64,000 nt of DNA, taken from contig JADNRY010000018.1 of the NCBI GenBank assembly GCA_015501585.1, forward strand, positions 186,001 to 250,000, given 5' to 3'. The stretch is from Rhodocollybia butyracea. Lineage: Eukaryota; Basidiomycota; Agaricomycetes; Agaricales; Omphalotaceae. The notes under the pieces were generated by a model. It was not told the DNA's origin. It worked only from the letters and a program-made list of their open reading frames with translations, and did not search any database. The translations under genes and the position numbers were made by a program. Position 1 is the first letter of the stretch; the number at the start of each line of letters is the position of its first letter. Positions 12,447 to 24,700 of the stretch are shown here, piece after piece.

Positions 12447-13712
12447 ATGTCTCCCAAGACTCAGGCAGTAAACAAATTCTACTTACCAGACATACTTGCC
12501 AAATGGCCATGGCCTCGTCACATGAACCCTGCTTACGAGGAACAGAAGGCCTTGTCTTCGGCCTGGTTGAGAAGCTTCAACGCATTTGATCCAAGTTCTC
12601 AAAAGGCCTTCGATCTCTGCGATTTCGGTTTGTCATTTTACTACGCCTCTTCTCAAAAAAAATTAACTCGTTTGAGTAGACCTTTTGGCCGCTTATGGAT
12701 TCCCTCTTGCGGATCCCGCCCGCCTTCGCTCGGGATGCGATTTAATGAATTGTTTCTTCATGTTCGATGAATATTCGGATATAGCTGAACCTGACGTCGT
12801 ACGAAAGCAAGTCGATATCATCATGGACGCCATCCGCCACCCCCACATCCCACGCCCTAAGGGTGAGTTCATTGGCGGCGAAGTTCATCGCCAGTACGCT
12901 CTTTTCCAACTCTTGCACGACACAAAGCTCAGTATTTTTCAGATTTTGGGAATTTGCAAGTAAAGGCGCCACACCTACTGCACAGCGGCGCTTTATCGAG
13001 ACGTACCAGCTCTATGTCAACTCTGTTCTCCAACAAGCAATCGATAGAGCTGATAATCACATCCGTAACGTCAACTCGTACTTTCAAGTACGCAGAGACA
13101 CAATCGGGGCAAAGCCGTCTTTCGTCCTTCTTGAGTTTACTATGGACATCCCGGATAAGATTATGCAGCATCCGGTGATCCACGAGCTTAGGATCGGGTG
13201 CGTGGATATGGTGATTATCGAAAACGTGAGCTTTAAAATAACTACTGAACATTACAATCGGCTTATATAGATCATTGTGTCTGCTGCAGGATATATACTC
13301 CTATAACATCGAGCAGGCTCATGGAGACGACCTCCATAACCTTGTTACGATCGTCATGAATCAATATAACCTTGATCTCCAAGGAGCAATGGACTGGATT
13401 GGCAGGTACACTGAAGAAATTACTGACAGGTCCCTCAGAATTTACAGGAATTTGCCCGACTGGGGTCCTGTCATCAATCCTCAAATCCGCCGTTACTGTG
13501 ATGGTTTGTGTAATTGGGTCCGCGCAAATGATGCTTGGAGTTTCGACAGTTGGCGATACTTTCGCGGAAAAGGTCCTGAAATTGAAAAGACCAGATGGGT
13601 TGAATTGATGCCCAAAGAAGAGGCCACAATTCCTAGTCCGGTCCAATCTGTACCATCGAACTCAAATAGGGGCCTCCTACATTTTATAAATAAACACTAC
13701 TTAGCTACATAG
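12447..13712 (+). CDS. Sesquiterpene synthase (class I terpene cyclase)
   Basis: Four exons, 12447-12627, 12680-12893, 12943-13225 and 13290-13712, encode 366 residues, the usual size for basidiomycete sesquiterpene synthases. The Mg-binding aspartate motif is DEYSD at residues 90-94 (variant DExxD). The NSE motif is NDIYSYNIE at 226-234, split by intron 3 after Asn. A WRYF motif near the C-terminus supplies the Arg-Tyr pair that contacts diphosphate. Other family hallmarks are [36 protein letters not shown] and [12 protein letters not shown]. The enzyme should ionise farnesyl diphosphate and cyclise it in the cytosol; the product cannot be predicted. No signal peptide. The ATG at 12447 starts the conserved [18 protein letters not shown] region, and an in-frame ATG at 12378 would add 23 unconserved residues. 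No P450 or other tailoring enzyme lies nearby, so it looks like a lone synthase. Confidence 0.94.
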
Positions 13713-14591
13713 ATAAAAGCACCTCGATCTACCTTAATTGAAGAAAGTACTGTTGACCGCTTGAATATTTTTGCTACCTTTGATGATGATACTTAAAGAG
13801 ATCTTCACGTTCTGTAGAGTTCTATAGAATGAATACGTATCTGCAGTGGATAAGTGGGATATGTACTAGTAAAAGAAGAAAGAGAAACTACTAACCTCAG
13901 TTGTTCGTAATCGGTACAACTGAGGGTGTAGAAATCGTGAACGGCCTATAAGTATATACGTGGAGGAGTGTCTTAAGCGATAGAAACCAGAAGACGACCC
14001 GGAAGAGGAACGCTAAAAAGAAAGTTTGCAAAGGTAAAGATATTGTACAAAGTATACAGCGCAACAACTTCAGGCAAAAACTGATTGCATAGGCTGATGC
14101 ATGGTGGGCTCATTCAATTGGAGTTGTGATATCTATGTTCCTTCCATTGAGGATCAGACCGTCACATTTTACCTTGTAGCAGATAGGAAGAGCGCAATGA
14201 TGATAACCTGGTCTCATTCATATATTGAGAGATATCCTGCCAGTTAGCTGCGCGGATTGGATGGAGGGTGGAGCGTATGCCCGCCATGGAGGCTCGGCAG
14301 GTGCATAGTGGGAACGAGGGGCGATCGATAAGATAATTCAAGGAGATCTATAAGTCGGTATTTACTAGCCTAAGTAGGTTCTACGGCTTGAATCACATAT
14401 AAGAGGGCCAATTTGGGTGAGCAAGATCTTAAGAAGTGCACCGCAGCACCGGTGAATAAAGTTCCTGTGTGCGCTCTTTGGACTTCAGCTGAGAGCGCTC
14501 TTTGCAGATCCTCTACATAACAGATATGACTCAGGACAGAGGACTGGCACTAGATTATCTCTGATATCTAAAGCCAAGCTACCAAACCTAC
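13713..14591. other. Intergenic, no gene seen
   Basis: Between the terpene synthase stop and the copia insertion site. Short frames only, no repeat structure noticed. Bases 14592-14596 (ATATG) are the left copy of the copia target-site duplication. Confidence 0.4.
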
Positions 14592-14596
14592 ATATG

Positions 14597-14821
14597 TGTT
14601 AAATACTGACTCAGTAGAGTATTGACCAAGTGTTACCCTATACGGACTCATGGCTTATATGGACTTAAGACATATACGCCTCGCTTAGTTAGCACCCTGG
14701 CCCGAAGTGAACCCCTATCACTGTTCTCTTCGTACCAGGTATGTACACAAGTGGACTTGTATTATTTAGCTTCTTATACAATCACTGTTCTCTTCGTACC
14801 AGTTGTACTCGAGTTCTAATA
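14597..14821 (+). repeat. Copia 5' LTR (225 bp)
   Basis: Begins TGTTAAATACTG and ends GTTCTAATA, matching the 3' copy. It contains a repeated CACTGTTCTCTTCGTACCAG block (twice, about 70 bases apart). The 3' end is TA rather than the usual CA. Confidence 0.93.
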
Positions 14822-14834
14822 GGTTATGGGCCCC
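14822..14834 (+). other. Copia primer-binding site (initiator-Met half-tRNA type)
   Basis: GGTTATGGGCCCC follows directly on the 5' LTR. It is complementary to the anticodon arm of initiator tRNA-Met (CAT anticodon flanked by GGGC and AACC), the internal primer site used by Drosophila copia, not to a tRNA 3' end. Recognised by comparison with the known copia primer, so it is an inference from sequence match. Confidence 0.65.
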
Positions 14835-14900
14835 GGTTGTCAATCACTGCCAATCTAATCATCCTCGAAAGCTCTAAACCCCTATTTATTCGTAACAGCA

Positions 14901-17900
14901 ATGTCCACCAACAACTCAAAATATGACTGGAAACGGATTACACTTACTCCCATTAAGGAGAATCCCGACTGCACAAACAACTTCGCTGAATTCAAACATA
15001 AAACTACCATAAAACTCGAAGCTCACGACCTCTGGAAGTTTATTGGAGGGATAACTACAATCCTCCTGTAATTCCCCCACTTGCTCGAACTCACAGAGTT
15101 CAAGGATTGGACACCTCTGGAAACGCTGTTGATATCACTCTACAAGGCAACGAACCTGCTGTTGCTTCGGCAAAACAGATCCACAATGACTGGTTGGAAA
15201 CTGACAAGCACGTTCTATCTCTTATCAATGACGCTGTCCCTATCCAGAAGACTTGGGTCATTCAGAAGTGTAAATCTTCCCATGATGCTTGGAACGCTCT
15301 CTGCAAAGAATTTGAGCCAAACAATAGTCTTACAGCCATGAACCTCAACCAGCAGATTTCCACATTCTCCTGTCAACCTGGTGCTGATCCCGCTGCCTGG
15401 CTCAAAATAATGCTCCAACTGTATGGTAAACTGTGCCAAGTGGATCCAACGTTATTTGGGTATTTACGTGTAGGTATGCGAAAGGTGCTATAAAACAACC
15501 TAACAAAAACACTACCGCACCTAACCAGACTATCGATATGTAAGGGAGCGAGGGCGGGTTGTCAGAGATTCCCCGAGGGAAAGCTTTGTAATATCGGATG
15601 TACGCGCGCGACTGCTCCAGGTTCAAGACTGTAGCGCTAACGTGGGTAACTAAGCTTAGACAACTCTTAGAACTAAGTCGAGAGAAGCCTAGTTGGGGTG
15701 TACGAGTGTACGAGGGAACCAGATGTGTATGTCCAAATCAATTAACCAAAACCAAAACCAATACAACGAAACTAAGATTCTCCTAGGCAAACTCTGGCTC
15801 TAGCTAGAATAGTAATCTCGAGGTTTGTCAACAACCCTAGGCAAACTCTGGCACTAGCTGCTGTGACGCCGTAAAGTCCTCGACCAAACTCTGGGCCAAG
15901 CTACGATATTGTGAGTGAACTTAATCACTAGGAACTCGTACCACAATCTTAGCGGCTCGTCTAACTTCGTGAAGAAGTCAACTAAGGAACCCTCACTCTG
16001 GAGCCGAATAATCCCTTACTAGAAGCCGTCCCCTCTAAGGAAGCAACTAGATTTGAGTTGATCTGGAGTTCGAGAGAACTCTACACACTTAAATTCGATC
16101 AAGATATAAATGGGCTTTGCGAAGCGCGTGAAGTTTATTACTTTCTTAAGATAACCAAGTCAGGAGGCGTCACGCTACTGATCCCGTGGGGACGTTCTAC
16201 GGAGCACTGGTCTTAGCAGTCAAGTTGAGGGCAAGAAACTTGTCTTATTGAATAAATATATCTGGCTTATATACTGAGTAGAGAGAGTTTAATACGAAAA
16301 ATAGATGAAACAGATACGGAGAGAGACGGAAAGAGAGTGGAACAGAGGAATCTGGCTCGGAAAGGAAACTCCAGCCTATATATGGTACACACGATAAAGA
16401 AATAGTCCATTCTTGGGTATATATCAGCGGTAAAATATGATTTCGTGAGGATTAACATAGTTTTAGAGTGTTTTGATCCGAGCGAGGTTTCTCCGATTAC
16501 TCCACAATTCTCCGGGGTCAGGAGTACCTTTGCGCTTCATGATCACTCGCCGCCCGGTTTCCCTTGGGTGAGTTTCATTCTATTCCTCGGATAGTTCTGT
16601 CCCTCCTGAGTGTGATTAACATTCTCTCGAGAAGGCCTGTTATCTAGCTTTCCAATGACACCACTTATGATAATCTCGAGCAACTGCGCTGAGTATGTAC
16701 AAGTGATTCCCGATAGTTGGCTTTAACGGATAAGACCTTCCGTGTATGATTTCTAAGATCAAATGTTTCGATTTGCCAAGGCTATCCCGGCGCGTAGCTT
16801 TCCGTAGGTCCGCTAAGCATGTTTCTACCGTCCTCACGGTCGCGACCGGGGCCGCAAATAGATCTCTACGGTTTCCTCGGGATCGTTCTAGTCCATTGTT
16901 ACGGACTGTAAAGTCCACATCTTAACATAGCTCGTTGGGGGTCTTAGTGCGAGGGATGCCTTCCCTCATAATTCCTTCCCTCGAGTAACGCGTTGGCTTA
17001 GTACTTATCCCGCTTCGAGATGTCCTGTAGTTTAGAGAGTCTACACTCTTTGGGTATAACTAGATTGACGATCTAGCGTTACATCTCCGGGCAGCCCAGG
17101 TATCCTCGCTAGCTTGGCTCTAGGCTACGCTTGTGGGCGTACCTTCACAGCTCGCTGAGTATTATTGTTAAGTTCTTTGCCTCGGCAACAGCTATCACGC
17201 TCGGGCTCCGTATAACTCTCTTATTGCATTGTATAACACGTACAAAGTGTCAAAATGTACGGTTACACGCCTTAGGCCGATTTTAGGCCTAATAACGTTC
17301 ATGTCAGATTTTGAATTCTCGAAGATGTTGATCACTCACATGTGTAAAGATGAAGCATGGAGATATTGTCAATCCGAACTATGAGCAAAGCTGGTAACTG
17401 CCCAGGAAACTGGTGTTCCTCTGTCTTCCTCCGTTGTAGTATCTCGCTTGAAATTGGAGGAAATCCACCATGGTGTTGCACCATCCGTGAAATCCATCCA
17501 GAATCTAGTCCAATCAGCTTCACTCTACCCAAACCGCTCTGCTGTTCCCAGTCTTCATCTTGCCCAGACCAGTGTAGCAGGCCCCTCACGCTCGAACAGA
17601 CCCGATCAGCACAACAACCATCGCGCCGCTCCTTACACCATTAACCAACGGTCAGCAAGATCTATGTGTGACAACAAATTTTGTGAATCACCATCTGGTC
17701 ATACCAAGGACGAATGTTTTTCTTTTGGGGGTGGAAGAGTTGGAAAGTATCCCGCTTCTTATGCTGGATGGCAAGATCTTCATCTTCCGCCCGAGGCTAG
17801 AATTGCAGTCCGACACAAACATGTGACTGAAGTCCTTTTAGCCAAAGGAGCTCCAGCGGTGAACAACGCTGTTACCACAGAAACCAATCCTGACGTTGAC

Positions 17901-18584
17901 TATGGGCAAGACTCTCCTATGGATGGAGATGACGAGTTTGCTGAGGTCTTTGAAACCGCTGAAGACAATTTCGCTTTCATGACCAATCTCAGAACTGAGG
18001 AACTGGAAAAAGAGGAAGATGACTTAACTGATGATGAACAGGTCGAGGTTCATCCTTGGGTCTTCAATCTTCAGATCCCACAAACTGACTTCATCAATCA
18101 CGATACTGGTGCTACTCGCCATATCTTTGTCAACAGAGAGTGGTTTCAAGACTATTCTGAGCTTACTTCACCTTTGAAGGTCCATGGTTTCGGTTCCAGT
18201 TTGTCCGCGACAGCTATCGGAAAAGGCACCATTGTGTTGAAAACTACACACAACAAAATCACTTGCTAATTCTCCTTGTCCAATGTTCTTCACATCCCGA
18301 CTGCAAGATCCAATCTCATCTCGGGATTGAGACTAGACAAAAAAGGTGTTAGTACTCTAACGGAAAAGGGCAAGATCACTTATCTCAGCCCAAAGGGTAC
18401 TGCTTTTGCATCCGGGGAGATCGTTGATGACTTATATCAGATGGCAGTGGAGCCGGTCAAGCAATCCAACAACTCGACAATGTCTAAACATTTGATTGCA
18501 GTGATGGTTCCATCAATTGCCATGATGTTCAGCCCTGATTCCAAAAACCCGCCAACAATGAACCTGGGTTTTACCACCGTCTAA
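14901..18584 (+). pseudogene. Copia gag and protease, broken
   Basis: Gag starts at ATG 14901 and hits an in-frame TAA at 15069. Reading then continues in another frame (SGNAVDITLQGNEPAVASAK, then WLKIMLQLYGKLCQVDPT) up to the insertion at 15454. It resumes at 17295 and runs to a zinc knuckle CDNKFCESPSGHTKDEC near 17667-17717, where the Cys spacing is CX4CX5HX4C and so departs from the usual CX2CX4HX4C. An acidic linker leads to the aspartic protease site DTGAT near 18100. A TAA at 18267-18269 breaks the protease, which continues as NVLHIPTARSNLISGLRLD to 18584. The 1,841-bp insertion alone prevents a functional Gag. Confidence 0.85.
15454..17294 (+). mobile_element. Unclassified 1,841-bp element, copy 1 (in copia gag)
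   Basis: Flanked by ACGTT at 15449-15453 and 17295-17299; removing the element and one ACGTT restores the gag sequence around GATCCA/CATGTC. Wherever I compared them line by line it is identical to the copy at 22284-24124. It carries no long coding frame. The ends read ATTTGGGTATTTACG and TTTTAGGCCTAATA. Because the last base of both targets is T, the element may instead start one base earlier (TATTTGGG) with a 4-bp duplication, giving weak TATT/AATA inverted ends. It could be a solo LTR with non-canonical ends or a non-autonomous DNA element; class left open. Confidence 0.85.
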
Positions 18585-19480
18585 TTGGCCATATAGATGT
18601 TAAAGGGCTTAAAGTCTCAACTACAGGACTCCCAATCGACAGTGTTCATCTGGCAAACTGTCATATATGCACTCTTGCAAACATCAAATGCCACAAAATC
18701 TCTTGTAAAGCCAAAAACTGCGCATCTCGCCCTCTCTTTTGAATCCACTGCAATATCTGTGGTCCCTTTCCACTAGGATATGGAAATTTCCTCTATTTCA
18801 TTACTTTTATCGACGACTGCTCTCGCTACATCATCCTATACTTTTTGAAGCAAAAGTCTGAAGCTCTTCAGTGCTTCCATGAATTCTGTATCGCTGCAGA
18901 GAAATTCTTTGGTGTCCCTATCATCTTCCTTTGTGTTGACAACATGAGCGAACTTGTGGAGGGACAGTTTAGAGATTACTGCAAAGCCAATGGCATCACC
19001 TACAAAAAAACCGTGCCTGACACTTCTCCCCAAAACGGCGTCGCTGAACGAGCAAACCAAATCATTGAGAGAATGTGTAGAGCAATGCTCCTGGACTCAA
19101 ACCTCTCTTTTTGGTTTTGGCCACTGGCTACTCAAGCTGGTGTTCACATCATAAATCGAGTTCCTCACTCCTCACTTGAGTCTGTTACTACACCTTTCTT
19201 TGGATGGTTCAAATCCAAGCCAGATCTTTCCCACTTATGCCCATTCGGTGCGCTCGCCACTTCCCGCATAACCACATCCGACACCTTGATGAAACTCCAA
19301 CCTTGCGGTGAATCGGGTATCTTTGTTGGATACGCGTGTGATTCAAAAGGATACCTCATCTATTTTCCTCATTCCAAATCCATTTGTTCTCGCCGTGATG
19401 TTGTATTTCATGGGTTCCTGATGCCCCTGGCATCCCCACCAACATTGGAAACTCTATGGAAAGATCTCCTGTTACTCCTT
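18585..19480 (+). pseudogene. Copia integrase, broken
   Basis: GHIDVKGLKVSTTGLPIDSV followed by CHIC is the pre-integrase HHCC finger. The rve-type core follows: YFITFIDDCSRYIILYFL holds the first Asp, FLCVDN the second, and SPQNGVAERANQIIERMCRA the Glu, the normal D,D-35-E order. Where copia usually has SDNGGEF this copy reads VDNMSELVEG. At least one in-frame TGA (near 18740) separates the finger from the core. The C-terminal part includes FGALATSRI and GIFVGYACDSKGYLIYFP. Confidence 0.85.
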
Positions 19481-19571
19481 GAACCTTGTTTTCTCATTGA
19501 ACAAAACCCATCTTCCACAAACCAAACCCCTGACTCCCTGTATGTTCACATACTTGGCCTTCATGCCTTCT

Positions 19572-19779
19572 GGTCTCCGTACCGTTCTGACCTTTCTACA
19601 GGTCCTCTCTTTGTAGAGAAAACAGCGTCTCTAGAGAGACTGCTGGCCCTGACTTGTACGTATTACATGTCAGTAGGTCTCCGTACCATTCTGACCTTTC
19701 CATAGGTCCTCTCATCGTAGAGAAAACAGCCTCTCTAGAGAGAGCACTGGGCATGACATGTTTGTTTTACTGTCATGAG
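19572..19779 (+). repeat. 104-bp tandem duplication between integrase and RT
   Basis: GGTCTCCGTACCGTTCTGAC at 19572 recurs as GGTCTCCGTACCATTCTGAC at 19676. Each copy continues through a GTAGAGAAAACAGC block and CTCTAGAGAGA to a TGACATGT-like end. Imperfect, so not recent. It lies in the poorly conserved linker of the copia polyprotein. Confidence 0.7.
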
Positions 19780-19830
19780 GTCTTTGTACCGTTCTTATTC
19801 TTATATAGATCACATCCTTCTCAAGACATC

Positions 19831-21200
19831 ATCATGCAAGATGACAACACTCCTCTAGCTCAACGTCGAGCAAGACGGACTTCATGTCTTCCTGCGTGCT
19901 ACATCATCGACACCGCATCCAATTCTAATATTCTTCTCGACTTTCTACAATCTGAGGAAGATGAGATGGAATTGGAGTGTACCCAGTCCGAATTTCCTCA
20001 CCTCACCCAAGCCTTTATTAAAGCTGAAATCGCTTACGCCAATGCGGCCTTAACTGAACCAATTGATGACATCACCGCGAAAGACCCTGACACACTTCAG
20101 GAGGCAAAATCGTCCATGTATTGGACTTACTGGCTCACGGCAATATATGAAGAACTAGAATCTTTGAAGGCAAAAGGAGTTTACGAGGAGATAGAGCATC
20201 TTCCCCCAGGATGAAAGGCTGTCAGTTCTAAATGGGTATTGCGCATCAAACAAGATTGTGATGGTCTCATTTCCAGGTTCAAAGCTCGACTTGTGGCAAA
20301 AGGTTTTACCCAGATCCCAGGTCAGGATTTTAACTACACCTTTGCACCTGTCGCTTGCTGGGAATCCATCCGAACCATCCTCGCTGTTGTTGCAGAACAC
20401 GACATGGAATTGCATCAAATTGACGTCAAAACTGCATTTCTCAATGGACCTCTTGACGAAGAACTGTACATGCACAAACCATCTATTATGGGCGCAGGGT
20501 ACTGGAGACTCCGTAAAGGTTTGTATGGCCTCCGACAAGCTGGACGCCAATGGTATCTTGAACTTCATGTGAAACTCAAATTGATTGGTTTCAAAGGCAC
20601 AGAATCTGACTGGAGCGTCTACATTCGGCGCACAGGTAGTATACTAACCATCCTCACCGCTTCTGTGGACAATATGCTCCTTGGATCCTCGAACAAGACT
20701 GAATCTGACACTGTTGTAAACCAACTACAGGCACTCTATGAAATTACCGATAACAGAGAACCCTCTCTCCATTTAGGCTGTAGTATCGAGAGAGACCGTG
20801 AACACAGGACAATTAAACTCGACCAACGTGCTTACACCCTTTCCATCCTCTGTGAATTCGGATACGAGGACTGCAACGCAGTTGCAACTCCTATGGTTCC
20901 AGGACTACATCTCTTTCCTACTCCTGCCGACGCCTCCGAAGACAATAAACAGAGAGCATCTCTATTTCCCTACACTACGGTTGTAGGTAAATGCATGTAC
21001 CTGGCAACTTGCTCTCACCCTGACCTCTCCTACACCATCCATGAACTTGCTTGATTCATGAGTAATTTTGGCCCTGCACACGTTGCCGCTGCAAAACATC
21101 TTCTCCGTTACCTTAAAGGCTCTCTCTCTCCTTCCCACTGCTGGGGAGTATGGCTTGGACATGATCATTCTGGCTATCCTCTCCTCACCGCCTTATCAGA
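19831..21200 (+). pseudogene. Copia reverse transcriptase, broken
   Basis: Matches the copia RT family: MYWTYWLTAIYEELESLKAK, then KWVLRIKQDCDGLISRFKAR, RLVAKGFTQIPGQDFNYTFAPV, DVKTAFLNGPLDEELYMHKP and GLYGLRQAGRQWY. The catalytic box normally reading VDD is VDN (GAC AAT at 20668-20673), consistent with a G-to-A change that would abolish activity. In-frame TGA codons occur at about 20212 and 21051. The domain is cut at 21201-21205 by the antisense LTR element and continues as RNase H at 25654. Confidence 0.88.
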
Positions 21201-21205
21201 CTCCG

Positions 21206-21458
21206 TATAATGCGCCCTATGGGCAAAGTCCTTAAGAACACCGGTGAACACGACAAATAGGATACTATTGTGTGTACGACGGTGTAAAAGACTGACTAGA
21301 CTCTTAAGTAATTGTACGATACTTATAGTAACAGATTTATTATATAATTAATAATAAATAGAATGATAAGATAGACCGTTTGGTCTATCGGCGGCGTCTA
21401 GGATGACCGTATCGCCGGATACGGTCAGTGGTGATTATGGAGAGGCGGAGGCGTTACA
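21206..21458 (-). repeat. LTR of gag-only element (left)
   Basis: Reads TATAATGCGCCCTATGGGC to GGAGGCGTTACA on the plus strand; 253 bp. It is the 3' LTR with respect to the minus-strand gag. Confidence 0.9.
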
Positions 21459-21470
21459 CCCTCCCCCACC
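21459..21470 (-). other. Polypurine tract of gag-only element
   Basis: CCCTCCCCCACC directly inside the left LTR; on the minus strand this is GGTGGGGGAGGG just before the 3' LTR, the standard plus-strand primer position. It fixes the element's orientation. Confidence 0.65.
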
Positions 21471-21798
21471 AGATTAACATCAGGGATGTGAATCGAAACT
21501 GGTAATGACATCATCACCATCCAAACCATTTTTAATTTGGTTTAACATAGAATGATCCCGTATCAAGTATGGGATTAATTGATGCGGCGCATCAGATTTT
21601 TGGACTTGTCCGAGTCAAACAATAGTGGGGCGTACCACTAGAGCATGATTTGATTCGGAAATGTCCGAATGTTCAACGCGCAGACTCGGAAGTTTCCGAG
21701 TATTGCTTAATGAGGATTCTCAGTGAGAATCCGGGCTGAGGATAAGTAGTTATGCCCAGGTAAGGCATATTACCTGGGCATCGGAATAAACCAATAAA

Positions 21799-24700
21799 TC
21801 ATTTGGAAGGTTTATCCTTTCCGATACTTAAGGAGGTGTCCTCCTCGATTGGCTCAAGAACATTTTTAATGTTCTCGGTGTCCAACTCATCGGGGTGTTC
21901 TGATGATTCAAGTTCATCGTCTCTATTCCTAGAAGAGACATAATATTTAGTGAGGGCCGTGTGGTCCTCAATGCGTGTGACGGCTCTGACCATCACTTCT
22001 AATTTGGCATACTCCGGAACAATCCCCTTGTTCGTGAGTTGCCTGATAATATTGAAGGGTAATCCCTCAATGAACCATTTCCGCATTGTTGCATCATCCG
22101 GTGTTTGGAGCATCCGTGATGCCCATCGTGTAAGTGAGGAATAATAATCCCTCACACCCGTATTGGGTGAATACTCAATAAGGTCAAACTGCCGTGCAGC
22201 TTGATGAATGGTCGTTGCTTGGATGCAACAATCAAAGACACCAATAATGGCGCCTTCAAATGTCCACTTAAGGACAGTGCGGTATTTGGGTATTTACGTG
22301 TAGGTATGCGAAAGGTGCTATAAAACAACCTAACAAAAACACTACCGCACCTAACCAGACTATCGATATGTAAGGGAGCGAGGGCGGGTTGTCAGAGATT
22401 CCCCGAGGGAAAGCTTTGTAATATCGGATGTACGCGCGCGACTGCTCCAGGTTCAAGACTGTAGCGCTAACGTGGGTAACTAAGCTTAGACAACTCTTAG
22501 AACTAAGTCGAGAGAAGCCTAGTTGGGGTGTACGAGTGTACGAGGGAACCAGATGTGTATGTCCAAATCAATTAACCAAAACCAAAACCAATACAACGAA
22601 ACTAAGATTCTCCTAGGCAAACTCTGGCTCTAGCTAGAATAGTAATCTCGAGGTTTGTCAACAACCCTAGGCAAACTCTGGCACTAGCTGCTGTGACGCC
22701 GTAAAGTCCTCGACCAAACTCTGGGCCAAGCTACGATATTGTGAGTGAACTTAATCACTAGGAACTCGTACCACAATCTTAGCGGCTCGTCTAACTTCGT
22801 GAAGAAGTCAACTAAGGAACCCTCACTCTGGAGCCGAATAATCCCTTACTAGAAGCCGTCCCCTCTAAGGAAGCAACTAGATTTGAGTTGATCTGGAGTT
22901 CGAGAGAACTCTACACACTTAAATTCGATCAAGATATAAATGGGCTTTGCGAAGCGCGTGAAGTTTATTACTTTCTTAAGATAACCAAGTCAGGAGGCGT
23001 CACGCTACTGATCCCGTGGGGACGTTCTACGGAGCACTGGTCTTAGCAGTCAAGTTGAGGGCAAGAAACTTGTCTTATTGAATAAATATATCTGGCTTAT
23101 ATACTGAGTAGAGAGAGTTTAATACGAAAAATAGATGAAACAGATACGGAGAGAGACGGAAAGAGAGTGGAACAGAGGAATCTGGCTCGGAAAGGAAACT
23201 CCAGCCTATATATGGTACACACGATAAAGAAATAGTCCATTCTTGGGTATATATCAGCGGTAAAATATGATTTCGTGAGGATTAACATAGTTTTAGAGTG
23301 TTTTGATCCGAGCGAGGTTTCTCCGATTACTCCACAATTCTCCGGGGTCAGGAGTACCTTTGCGCTTCATGATCACTCGCCGCCCGGTTTCCCTTGGGTG
23401 AGTTTCATTCTATTCCTCGGATAGTTCTGTCCCTCCTGAGTGTGATTAACATTCTCTCGAGAAGGCCTGTTATCTAGCTTTCCAATGACACCACTTATGA
23501 TAATCTCGAGCAACTGCGCTGAGTATGTACAAGTGATTCCCGATAGTTGGCTTTAACGGATAAGACCTTCCGTGTATGATTTCTAAGATCAAATGTTTCG
23601 ATTTGCCAAGGCTATCCCGGCGCGTAGCTTTCCGTAGGTCCGCTAAGCATGTTTCTACCGTCCTCACGGTCGCGACCGGGGCCGCAAATAGATCTCTACG
23701 GTTTCCTCGGGATCGTTCTAGTCCATTGTTACGGACTGTAAAGTCCACATCTTAACATAGCTCGTTGGGGGTCTTAGTGCGAGGGATGCCTTCCCTCATA
23801 ATTCCTTCCCTCGAGTAACGCGTTGGCTTAGTACTTATCCCGCTTCGAGATGTCCTGTAGTTTAGAGAGTCTACACTCTTTGGGTATAACTAGATTGACG
23901 ATCTAGCGTTACATCTCCGGGCAGCCCAGGTATCCTCGCTAGCTTGGCTCTAGGCTACGCTTGTGGGCGTACCTTCACAGCTCGCTGAGTATTATTGTTA
24001 AGTTCTTTGCCTCGGCAACAGCTATCACGCTCGGGCTCCGTATAACTCTCTTATTGCATTGTATAACACGTACAAAGTGTCAAAATGTACGGTTACACGC
24101 CTTAGGCCGATTTTAGGCCTAATAGCGGTGTATACCCTACTCCCAACGGAAGCGGCTGTGGTTGCAACTCGGCCAATACCGTTGGTACTGGCATTGAACT
24201 TGGCTCTGGCGCATTGCTGGGTGGCAATTTGGGCAGTCTTACGGTAGTGTGTACTACTGGATGGGCAACACTTTGTGTCGCCGGGGCGATGGATATGGTA
24301 GTAGGAACTACCGGAAGGGTACCGTGTTGCGGTCCCATACTGGAGTGATCTCCAGTAGTGTTCGGTACAACTACTGGAGGTGTAATAATAATATTGGGTA
24401 CCACTGGCGCCCTTGCAGTAGGTAAGTACATTGTACTTTCCTGTGGTGGTATCGCTACTACCTGATTGAAGTTACGAGGTAACTTCGGTTCATTGTTGAT
24501 GTTCACCACACTTTGCGGTGAGTGGGATTTGGTCACAGGTAATGGCCTGGGACCTCGCAGTGTCTGAGATGCTGCCTCCGCATTGGGACTCTGTCTCATG
24601 CGGGATGTGTTGATGGGTGTCAGTGTAGTTACTGACACTGGTGCGTATTCCTGTCGAAATACAGGAACATGACGGAGTGACTTGGTCATCCCTTGTGAAT

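Noticed and set aside
15598..16918. Short frames repeated at 22428-23748
   Set aside because: They recur only because the two 1,841-bp elements are identical; no sign of coding selection.
15454..17294. Reading the 1,841-bp repeats as LTRs of one large element spanning 15454-24124
   Set aside because: Each copy has its own distinct target duplication (ACGTT and GCGGT), so they are independent insertions, not a pair of LTRs.
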